Positions 1-5,568 of a stretch of 5,568 bases of DNA are shown in pieces. Made by a program: the position numbers and the translations under genes. Positions within the stretch are counted from its first letter, which is position 1. Each line of letters opens with the position of its first letter. A model generated the notes under the pieces. The model saw nothing but the letters and a program-made list of their open reading frames with translations. It ran no database searches and was not told where the DNA came from. The stretch comes from Pseudomonadota bacterium (GTDB lineage: Bacteria; Bdellovibrionota; Bacteriovoracia; Bacteriovoracales; Bacteriovoracaceae): NCBI GenBank assembly GCA_023432655.1, contig JAEYUK010000325.1, forward strand, positions 1 through 5,568, written 5' to 3'.

Positions 1-1
1 G

Positions 2-1012
2 GCCAATGCGGATATCACCTGTAAAAAGAACTTCTACACCCAAAAACCCCAACCTGTGACAGGAACAATAAACGCCTATGCCGATGAAACAAGGCTCGAG
101 TTAACTATCAATCAAGACGATCCTCATAAACTTGATTTTGCTTGCGAGGTTTCATTAGATGGCCAAACCATTACAACTTATAAGAACAAACTCTTAAAGA
201 GTTTTGTCGTATCAGGAGATAAAAGCTGGTCTTATTTGCTTGGATCAGAGACGGAAATAGATACCCTGGTTTTTGAGAATAGTTCCTCTCTTATCAGTCA
301 AGGTATCAATGTTGATCTCAAGGTAAAAAAACTTATTTCAAACCATGGGCGCATAGTCACTTTTCCGTTTGGTTCCGAAGATACAACGCTTGATAATCAT
401 GTTGGTTTATCCGGCGGAAAAATTAAATTTTTTGCTTCTGAAGCCTATGGAACACTTGCCTTTGATCTACGGGGACTCAATGGCGGAAAACAAACTAAAA
501 TTCCTTCCACCAGAGAACCGCTTCCAAGAGATTTGAACCTTGACGGAAAATGTAAAGGTAGCATCCGGGAAAAAGATTATAACGATCCAAAATGTTTTGG
601 AAAAAATGGTCACAAAGGTCTTCAAGGACATACTGGTTTTGCCGGTCTTAAAGGTGGAGACAGTGGCTCTCTTGAACTTACGATCGAAGAAAACTTCCTT
701 GAGTTTGCGGTTCATTACTATCCGGGGCTTGGTAGTAACGGTGGAGAAGGCGGAGAAGGAGGCCTAGGAAGCCCAGGAGGCCGGGGAAGTAAAGTTGATA
801 TCATTCCAACCAGAGATGGTCCAATTTGTCCTATGTGCAGAATAGAGTCTTATTCTTATTATAACAGCAGAAAATTTCCCGACGGCAAACCTGGCGCCAA
901 AGGCGATAAAGGAAAGCCTGGGATCAAAGGCGAAAATGGAATCCAGCAAGACTCAGTCATTGTGATCAATAATGTTAAAGAAGTTATCAATAGTTTTTGG
1001 AAAAATAATTAA
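2..1012 (+). CDS. Collagen-like exported protein, 5'-truncated by the window edge
   Basis: The reading frame is open to the left edge, so the true start lies outside. The GTG at 56 is an internal codon, not a convincing start. The visible first residues read ANA followed by DITC, which looks like the end of a signal peptide (AxA cleavage site), so almost the whole mature protein is here (336 codons visible). Counting from the edge, residues ~4-190 form a domain rich in alternating polar/hydrophobic stretches, probably beta-structured, with no family I recognise. Three Gly-X-Y blocks follow at about residues 200-220, 244-263 and 295-313, the last with KGD and KGE triplets typical of stable collagen-like helices. 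Six cysteines (7, 48, 184, 198, and a CPMC pair at 276/279) suggest disulfides outside the cytoplasm. The gene ends 15 bases before the lipoprotein gene and is probably co-transcribed with it. A structural role at the cell surface is inference. The protein could also be a Gly-rich protein that does not form a triple helix. Confidence 0.8.
   Translation, partial: ANADITCKKNFYTQKPQPVTGTINAYADETRLELTINQDDPHKLDFACEVSLDGQTITTYKNKLLKSFVVSGDKSWSYLLGSETEIDTLVFENSSSLISQGINVDLKVKKLISNHGRIVTFPFGSEDTTLDNHVGLSGGKIKFFASEAYGTLAFDLRGLNGGKQTKIPSTREPLPRDLNLDGKCKGSIREKDYNDPKCFGKNGHKGLQGHTGFAGLKGGDSGSLELTIEENFLEFAVHYYPGLGSNGGEGGEGGLGSPGGRGSKVDIIPTRDGPICPMCRIESYSYYNSRKFPDGKPGAKGDKGKPGIKGENGIQQDSVIVINNVKEVINSFWKNN
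599..940 (+). repeat. Three Gly-X-Y (collagen-like) coding blocks
   Basis: Three separate runs of Gly at every third residue lie within the first gene, at about 599-661, 731-790 and 884-940, with six or seven triplets each. The second run is very Gly-rich and is encoded by a short imperfect GGA-GAA-GGC type repeat. The third contains Pro in X-Y positions (GKP twice) plus KGD and KGE triplets. Non-repeat segments of about 20 and 30 residues separate the runs; the second spacer holds a CxxC motif. The periodicity is read directly from the codons. Whether a triple helix forms is not shown. Confidence 0.8.
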
Positions 1013-1027
1013 TTGTAGGATGATAAA

Positions 1028-3739
1028 ATGAAAAAAATACCATTAATGCTTGGAACACTCATTCTATTTGCTTCGTGCGAGAAGAATTCTAAAACGATTA
1101 TTCTTCAAAGCTCCCCTTCTCAAAAATCTGAAGCCTTAAATAGTGGTCTGAATGACAAAAAGCTAATCCATAAATTGTTAGAGGGCGATTCCGCGAACCT
1201 TGCCTTAGCAGAGGTCATTGCAAGAACCCTTAGTCCCGAATATCAAAAAGATATGAGAGAACTCATTGGGGCCATGAGCGCAGATGAAGTCAAAGAGATG
1301 CTGAAAACCATTCTCAATGACAATCATAACATTCGAAACAATTACCTCTACCATCAAGAAGCCTATCAAAGTAATAAAGGCTTTCTGAAAAATTCCTTAT
1401 ATGACATTAACAATCTGGAGAATGCTCAGTTTTCATCGGCCAATATGATGAATGTTTCTGTCCTGACATATATAAAAAACAAAGCTCTAGATGATATCAT
1501 CTCAACTTATACGACCAGAGCGAATGAGCTCTCTAAAGATCTGGCCAACCAAATTATCCTAGAAATACCGGAAGAAATTGAAGCTATAAAAGACAACAGT
1601 CTCGAAGACTTTAAAAAGAAACTACAAAGTTCTCAAAGGTATATCGAGCTTATTGATCAATACTTTAAAAATTCTTCCCTTAATGAGAATGAACAATATC
1701 TTCTTTTAGCGTCAGGGGCACTAGCTGGTGCGGTCTATTACAATGTTAAGGATTATCCAAGTGTTAAACAATTCATTAAAGAGTCCAAGAAAGTGGTGCA
1801 AACGGCCATTGAAATCAGAAAGAAAGGAAAAGAGTTTTTGGTTCTTGCCAAAACTTTAGACGATCATATTAACAACACTGCAAAAGATATCACTCTCTTA
1901 AGAAACGGCCTTAACGGCCTGGGTAATGATATTAACATTGCTTACAGGGATGCGAAGTTAGAATTCTCGAAACCAAGCAATATCCATTCACGCCGGATAT
2001 CTGATTTCCTTTATAATAATGTTATTAAGGGTAAAAAGACTTCTGATGGAGATAATTCAAGTATCTTTTCCAAACCAGTAAAGTTCAGTGAGAATCTTAC
2101 AAATACTGTAACTGCTGCAGGTAACATTTCTTCAAATCTTGCCAACATCATTGGTACGACTAATAAGATGGCAAATCTTCTTGGCGTAAGACTTTCTGAT
2201 GACACCCTAAAAATCATGGATAAGGCCAATAAGATTGCAACTGTAGCCAAAGCTGCAACCATTGCTATCCAGGGTTATGCTCAAGGAGGCGTTGCCGGAG
2301 CCGTTGGTGCCTTGGCCGCATCTAATTTTGGAGGAATGGGGAGTGCTTTTGGTGGTGGAGATAACAATGCCGCTCAATTTGCGCTCATTAATTTAAAGCT
2401 TGATCGTATTTTAGATAATCAAAAAAAAATCATGGAGCGCCAGATTGAAACGATGAAAATGATCAAAGACCTGGCGATCATGGTAGATGAGTATCATCAA
2501 CAGGAAATGGCGGTCCTGGCCCAGCTAAGAGATCTTAATCTGGTTAAACTTGAACTTCAAAAGTCCCTTTTGAACAAAGATATTCGTCAGTGTGAAAGAA
2601 TCATTAATTATCAACTGGCCTCAATCTGGAAAGATCAAAACTACCGAATGGATCTAAAATCTGGAATTCATAATGTTGAGATGATTAAAACCAAATTTCT
2701 CTCAAACATTAGAAATCTTTCCGATGTACGAAGAATACTTAATGCCGGCGGGATGAATAGTTTTGCCCAATGCCAGGATGCTTTCGGAGATGCTTTCGGT
2801 AATGAAATGAGTTCTGAGAATCCTATCCTTGGAATTTTCTCATCGGATGAAAATAATGAACTTTATAAATGGCAAAGGGACACTTATCTACCTTTAGTCC
2901 AGTCCCTCGTCCTTTTTGCCAAGACAACGGACCTCGATCCTGTGCCTCTTCATATTCCTTCGGCAAACTTTGAGGGATTGAGACTCAAGAATGAAATTAT
3001 CACTAACGCCTCTGATAGCGGGAGTTATGAATCTAACAACTACAGTCTCGATCATCTTCTATCCGTAAAAAGCCTTGAAAGATACTTAACCCGTCTTCTG
3101 ATCCTCTACCCTCTGTTTGAGATCGATAAGCAGGTCTGGGAACTTTCACTCGAAGAGATTATTAATACCTATATTGATAATACGAATCTTAATCATAAAT
3201 TAAATATCAGAGGTCACTATTATTTAAGTAACGCCCTTAAGATGGTTCAGACTGCTATTGCCCAAGAGGCCATCCTCTCGGGTGAACCACTTATTATGGG
3301 CTTCTACCAAACCTCCCATAAAGAAATTTTATCTGAGAATAAATGTAGCGGAACGATTTGCGCGGTTAAAAGTAATCGTCTCCTGATGAGAAACTTCCTC
3401 CATTACGCCCTACTTCAACAAGAGCGCCAGCATGCTCATTTCCATCTAAACTATAAGCAGGCCTATGATACTAATGATCTGGCGACACTTGCTAAACTCT
3501 TTAACGTAGAAATGAAGGCGACCCGCTTAACGAAATCAGATGACAGCATTATTTTGGATGGGAAGTACCAACTTCCAACTCCTGAAGAATTAAACAAAGG
3601 GCAGATCATCTACTCTGAAAATATGCCTCGTCTTTTAAAGATGCAGACCTTAATTCTTGAAGCCCTTGAGAAAATTTCCCCTTATGAAAGGGAAACCAGT
3701 AGTGAGAATATCCTTAAAATTTTCTCGGTCGGAGCTTAA
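1028..3739 (+). CDS. Large predicted lipoprotein of unknown function, helical with hydrophobic Gly/Ala segment and coiled coil
   Basis: This is a 903-residue protein of no family I recognise. The N-terminus has two Lys, a hydrophobic stretch and a lipobox-like LFAS-C with the acceptor Cys at residue 17, followed by Glu, so a lipid-anchored envelope protein is predicted (Phe at -3 is not the commonest residue). Residues ~40-400 look almost wholly helical and include a short hydrophobic stretch at 225-238. Residues ~402-415 are a hydrophobic helix, and 416-444 a Gly/Ala-rich segment with a GGVAGAVGALAAS core. Residues ~448-520 are a long charged coiled coil rich in Leu/Ile/Met. The C-terminal ~370 residues are helical and carry C522, C582, the pair C773/C778 and a His cluster (H802, H804, H806). 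The start is fixed by AGGATG at 1017-1022 and the signal sequence. The gene sits 15 bases after the collagen-like gene and ends one base before the Cys-rich gene. The layout recalls helical membrane-active proteins, but that is analogy only. Confidence 0.85.
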   Translation: MKKIPLMLGTLILFASCEKNSKTIILQSSPSQKSEALNSGLNDKKLIHKLLEGDSANLALAEVIARTLSPEYQKDMRELIGAMSADEVKEMLKTILNDNHNIRNNYLYHQEAYQSNKGFLKNSLYDINNLENAQFSSANMMNVSVLTYIKNKALDDIISTYTTRANELSKDLANQIILEIPEEIEAIKDNSLEDFKKKLQSSQRYIELIDQYFKNSSLNENEQYLLLASGALAGAVYYNVKDYPSVKQFIKESKKVVQTAIEIRKKGKEFLVLAKTLDDHINNTAKDITLLRNGLNGLGNDINIAYRDAKLEFSKPSNIHSRRISDFLYNNVIKGKKTSDGDNSSIFSKPVKFSENLTNTVTAAGNISSNLANIIGTTNKMANLLGVRLSDDTLKIMDKANKIATVAKAATIAIQGYAQGGVAGAVGALAASNFGGMGSAFGGGDNNAAQFALINLKLDRILDNQKKIMERQIETMKMIKDLAIMVDEYHQQEMAVLAQLRDLNLVKLELQKSLLNKDIRQCERIINYQLASIWKDQNYRMDLKSGIHNVEMIKTKFLSNIRNLSDVRRILNAGGMNSFAQCQDAFGDAFGNEMSSENPILGIFSSDENNELYKWQRDTYLPLVQSLVLFAKTTDLDPVPLHIPSANFEGLRLKNEIITNASDSGSYESNNYSLDHLLSVKSLERYLTRLLILYPLFEIDKQVWELSLEEIINTYIDNTNLNHKLNIRGHYYLSNALKMVQTAIAQEAILSGEPLIMGFYQTSHKEILSENKCSGTICAVKSNRLLMRNFLHYALLQQERQHAHFHLNYKQAYDTNDLATLAKLFNVEMKATRLTKSDDSIILDGKYQLPTPEELNKGQIIYSENMPRLLKMQTLILEALEKISPYERETSSENILKIFSVGA
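3731..3734 (+). promoter_or_regulatory. Ribosome binding site that fixes the Cys-rich protein start
   Basis: GGAG lies six bases before the ATG at 3741, inside the last codons of the lipoprotein gene. It supports 3741 as the start rather than the in-frame TTG at 3657, and suggests translational coupling with the lipoprotein, whose stop is one base before this ATG. Confidence 0.6.
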
Positions 3740-3740
3740 T

Positions 3741-4055
3741 ATGAGGGTATTCTTTCTCATGCTTTTTCTCGTTTCTTCTTTCTCTGCCCAAAGTGAGGTG
3801 ATCGAGATTGACTACATCCAGGATATGACGGAAGAGTTTTATCGGGATAACAGCGCCCAACCTCATAAAGCGACTGGAGAGCATACTTGTCAGTCTGACA
3901 AGTCCATAGGACACTCTTGCCATAACCTGGGCGTTAATTTTATGGATTGTAATCAGGCCTTCTTCTCACTCAAAAGAGAAGATTGTTGTTCAGGCTCAAC
4001 TTATGGTGGAGTCTCTATCGGTTTTAAACTTATTAAATGCTCTAAGTACTTATAG
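3741..4055 (+). CDS. Small secreted cysteine-rich protein of unknown function
   Basis: This is a 104-residue protein. The first ~20 residues form a signal peptide (one Arg, then a Phe/Leu-rich core) with a plausible cleavage after SFSA or AQS. The mature part is about 85 residues, with an acidic N-terminal stretch and six cysteines in the second half: HTC, HSC, MDC, an adjacent CC pair, and a final KC near the end. An even count with this spacing suggests three disulfides and a compact periplasmic or extracellular fold. The frame stays open upstream to a TTG at 3657, but that longer form would overlap the lipoprotein by about 80 bases and bury the signal peptide, so ATG 3741 is chosen. It begins one base after the lipoprotein stop and is followed nine bases later by a possible microprotein. 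I do not recognise the family. A partner or chaperone for the lipoprotein, or a small toxin or inhibitor, would all fit, and none is demonstrated. Confidence 0.8.
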   Translation: MRVFFLMLFLVSSFSAQSEVIEIDYIQDMTEEFYRDNSAQPHKATGEHTCQSDKSIGHSCHNLGVNFMDCNQAFFSLKREDCCSGSTYGGVSIGFKLIKCSKYL

Positions 4056-4064
4056 GACAAAATT

Positions 4065-4142
4065 ATGCTGGAACAATTAATTGAGGTTATTGTCTTGTGG
4101 ATTGGAAAGATCAAAGGCAGAAAGAAAAAGTCTAAGAAATAA
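4065..4142 (+). CDS. Possible 25-residue hydrophobic/polybasic microprotein
   Basis: A short open frame begins with ATG nine bases after the Cys-rich gene, with AGGA at 4054-4057 seven bases before it. The peptide has an acidic, hydrophobic first half (residues 1-13, rich in Leu/Ile/Val with one Trp at 12) and a Lys/Arg-rich tail (eight basic residues from 15 to 25, net charge about +6). It would bind or insert into membranes as a short cationic helix. The stop TAA abuts the terminator hairpin. In favour are the good ribosome binding site, tight spacing and placement as last gene before the terminator. Against is that A-rich sequence before a bidirectional terminator encodes Lys by default, so the tail may be accidental. 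No family is recognised. It is too short for usual gene callers. Confidence 0.4.
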   Translation: MLEQLIEVIVLWIGKIKGRKKKSKK

Positions 4143-4169
4143 AAAAGGCCGACATTAAGTCGGCCTTTT
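4143..4169. terminator. Bidirectional intrinsic terminator between convergent units
   Basis: A perfect 11-bp stem, AAAAGGCCGAC pairing with GTCGGCCTTTT around an ATTAA loop, has a T run on the + strand side and, read from the other strand, a T run from the A tract at 4141-4146. It lies directly after the last + strand frame and 24 bases beyond the stop of the convergent peroxidase gene, so it can end transcription from both sides. Confidence 0.9.
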
Positions 4170-4192
4170 CCGTTTAACTTAATCAAACAATT

Positions 4193-5224
4193 TTACGGGT
4201 CAGGTGTTAACGAATGTCCAACCGTCATCGGAAGCATTGGCATCGTCTGCTGCGGGAACTCCCCAGTTAAAGCATTCATGAAGGCCACTATGTCTTTTAC
4301 CTGGTCATCTTTTAAATCCATATCGAGCTGAGTTTTCGCCATCACACGAACGGCTTCATCGAGAGTTTTAACTTTTCCGTTATGAAAATACGGAGCTGTT
4401 AAAGCAATATTTCTCCAGGTCGGCACACGCCAGTGGTTCTTATCTTCAGCTTTCTTCGTCACTTCAAAGCGACCAAGGTCAGAAGTTAAGTCGTACATTT
4501 TATCATACTTCGATCCTGGAATTTGCGGGAAAGGCTGATAGTGACCTTCACCCATCTTATAACCGTGGCCAGCAAAGTTCTCGCCGGTGTGACAAGAAGT
4601 ACAACCGATGGTATCGACTAGTTTCATTCCGCGAATCTGCTGAGCGGTCATCGCTTTTTTGTCCCCTTTCATATATTTATCAAATGGAGAATTCGGCGTG
4701 ATGAGAGTGCGTTCATAAGCCGCGATGGCCTTAGCGGCATTCTTAATGGTGGGCTTTTTATCTTTCGGGAAAACTTTTTTGAAAGATTCCACATAGGCCG
4801 GAATCTTAGAAATTCGTTCAATTACTAAATTATGGTCCGTCATACCCATTTCAACCGGGTTAGTCATAGGTCCCAGGGCCTGCTCTTCTAACGTCGCTGC
4901 TCGACCGTCCCAGAATTGAACAGTCATGAAAGCGGAGTTCCAAACAGTAGGAGACCCTCTTCCACCGCGCTTACCTTGAATCCCTGCTCCTACCGCCCGA
5001 CCATCAGCTCCATGAGACATGACGTTATGGCAAGAGTTACAAGAAATAGTTCCGTCGATAGATAGGCGTGGGTCAAAATAAAGCATTTTTCCCAATTCAA
5101 TCTTGGCCGGAGTTTGTGGATTGTCTGCCGGAATTGGAGGTGTGTCCGGTAGAGCTTTGAATTCTGCAAAAGCAGATAATGATGACAGCGCAACGAGAGC
5201 GACTAGGGCTGAACGAATATGCAT
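4193..5224 (-). CDS. Periplasmic di-haem cytochrome c peroxidase (CCP/MauG family)
   Basis: The 343-residue protein has the usual length of bacterial di-haem peroxidases, which reduce hydrogen peroxide to water in the periplasm using electrons from small cytochromes c. Residues 1-20 are a signal peptide ending AFA before Glu21. The first haem site is CNSCH (62-66), preceded by the family's LYFDPRLS stretch (48-55). The second is CTSCH (208-212). Other family blocks are SPTVWN (91-96), FWDGRA (104-109), EEQALGPM-NPVEMG (113-127) and VPTWRNIALTAPYFHNG (267-283). M295 in AVRVM is the likely Met ligand of the high-potential haem (by family comparison from memory). The segment GRAVGAGIQG (75-84) lacks the His that in classic CCPs serves as sixth ligand of the peroxidatic haem; A80 sits there by eye. 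The only near His is H71. GAGGGAG (5230-5236 on this strand) lies five bases before ATG, supporting the start. The gene is monocistronic as far as seen. A MauG-like oxidase role is the alternative. Confidence 0.95.
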   Translation of the reverse strand: MHIRSALVALVALSSLSAFAEFKALPDTPPIPADNPQTPAKIELGKMLYFDPRLSIDGTISCNSCHNVMSHGADGRAVGAGIQGKRGGRGSPTVWNSAFMTVQFWDGRAATLEEQALGPMTNPVEMGMTDHNLVIERISKIPAYVESFKKVFPKDKKPTIKNAAKAIAAYERTLITPNSPFDKYMKGDKKAMTAQQIRGMKLVDTIGCTSCHTGENFAGHGYKMGEGHYQPFPQIPGSKYDKMYDLTSDLGRFEVTKKAEDKNHWRVPTWRNIALTAPYFHNGKVKTLDEAVRVMAKTQLDMDLKDDQVKDIVAFMNALTGEFPQQTMPMLPMTVGHSLTPDP

Positions 5225-5251
5225 TTAAACTCCCTCTTTAGTAAATCTATT

Positions 5252-5259
5252 AGTATAAT
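5252..5259. promoter_or_regulatory. Candidate overlapping -10 elements in the divergent intergenic region
   Basis: The 95-base gap between the two divergent genes (5225-5319) must hold promoters for both, unless they are read from elsewhere. A perfect TATAAT lies at 5254-5259 on the + strand. On the - strand TATACT lies at 5252-5257, overlapping it. No clear TTGACA-like -35 box stands at normal spacing for either, so the calls are weak. If both are real, transcription from one would hinder the other. Confidence 0.3.
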
Positions 5260-5319
5260 TTAATGGTAAATGTATTTCGGCGCAAATAGACAAAAGTTAT
5301 CGCCCTATAGAGAAAAACT

Positions 5320-5568
5320 ATGATGCAAACAAATGATAAGTTGAAAGTTATTGTGATTTCAGATGGAACCGGTGAAACGGCCTCGGCCATTACCCGGGCG
5401 GCCATGACTCAGTTCCAGGATAAAGATATTTTCTTTACCCGATATAAAAATATTCGCTCCCGAGAACAGATAGACGCTATTTTCCAGGAAGCTGCTCTTC
5501 ATCATGATATTGTCGTTTATACGATTGTTGCGGTCGAACTCAGGGCCTATATTGGTGAAGTTTCCAAG
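5320..5568 (+). CDS. Pyruvate phosphate dikinase / PEP synthase regulatory protein (DUF299 family), 3'-truncated
   Basis: The 83 codons seen before the right edge match the N-terminus of the bifunctional serine/threonine kinase and phosphorylase that switches pyruvate phosphate dikinase or PEP synthase off and on by ADP-dependent phosphorylation and Pi-dependent dephosphorylation. The diagnostic block is VIVISDGTGETA (about residues 10-21), followed by the expected helix ending in MTQFQDKD and the stretch VVYTIVAVELRAYI (about 66-79). The P-loop and catalytic residues lie beyond the window, so which enzyme it targets cannot be told. Two adjacent ATG codons (5320 and 5323) are possible starts. 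The only upstream Shine-Dalgarno-like sequence is a weak GAG at 5310-5312. It is divergent from the peroxidase gene and has no evident link to it. Confidence 0.9.
   Translation, partial: MMQTNDKLKVIVISDGTGETASAITRAAMTQFQDKDIFFTRYKNIRSREQIDAIFQEAALHHDIVVYTIVAVELRAYIGEVSK

Noticed and set aside
56..58. GTG as start of the collagen-like protein
   Set aside because: The frame stays open to the window edge and the residues before it look like a signal peptide cleavage site, so the GTG is an internal Val codon.
467..949. Open frames in other frames or on the - strand over the collagen-like gene (467-715, 540-767, 764-949)
   Set aside because: They mirror the Gly-rich codons of the real gene, show no domain or export signal and have no supporting context.
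1904..1920. Tandem AACGGCCTT / AACGGCCT in the lipoprotein gene
   Set aside because: It is a two-copy, in-frame repeat encoding similar Asn-Gly-Leu/Gly residues; short enough to be chance.
2011..2262. 83-codon antisense frame with a hydrophobic start
   Set aside because: It is antisense to an Ala/Ile/Leu-rich coding stretch of the lipoprotein gene, which explains the hydrophobic look; no independent evidence supports it.
3657..3740. Longer form of the Cys-rich protein starting at TTG 3657
   Set aside because: It would overlap the lipoprotein gene, lacks a good ribosome binding site and would bury a clear signal peptide that begins at ATG 3741.
3714..3923. 69-codon antisense frame over the Cys-rich gene start
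   Set aside because: It overlaps two well-supported genes on the other strand and encodes nothing recognisable.
4001..4186. 61-codon antisense frame over the terminator and microprotein
   Set aside because: It runs through the terminator hairpin; its hydrophobic Phe/Leu content is the reverse of the A/T-rich sequence there.
4990..5193. Second frame on the - strand inside the peroxidase gene
   Set aside because: It is an out-of-frame shadow of the haem-binding region, with no motif of its own.

Overview
The window looks like a piece of a Gram-negative, moderately AT-rich chromosome. It carries exported proteins, a lipoprotein with a lipobox, and a periplasmic di-haem peroxidase. The style of the genes (large orphan lipoproteins, collagen-like exported proteins, small Cys-rich secreted proteins) suggests a Bdellovibrionota/Bacteriovoracales-type bacterium. 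That assignment is inference from general character, not from a marker gene.

Left part (positions 2-4142, + strand): a compact unit of exported proteins, read in one direction and closed by a strong hairpin terminator. The order is (1) the 3' part of a collagen-like exported protein whose start is off the left edge, (2) a 903-residue predicted lipoprotein of unknown family, mostly helical, with a Gly/Ala-rich hydrophobic segment followed by a long coiled coil, (3) a 104-residue secreted protein with six cysteines, and (4) a possible 25-residue hydrophobic/polybasic microprotein not usually called by gene finders. The gaps are 15, 1 and 9 bases and each gene has its own Shine-Dalgarno sequence, so co-transcription is likely. 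I recognise no characterised family for genes 2-4. This unit is the candidate undescribed system: a surface or periplasmic assembly whose parts are all predicted to be exported or membrane-associated.

Middle (4143-4169): an 11-bp hairpin with A/T tracts on both sides, which can end transcription from both convergent units.

Right part: a complete di-haem cytochrome c peroxidase/MauG-family protein on the - strand (4193-5224), then a short divergent intergenic region (5225-5319), then the first 83 codons of a kinase/pyrophosphorylase of the PPDK/PEP-synthase regulatory protein family (DUF299) on the + strand, cut by the right edge. These two are ordinary housekeeping or respiratory genes and show no evident functional link to the exported operon.

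No RNA genes, CRISPR arrays, insertion sequences or attachment sites were seen.
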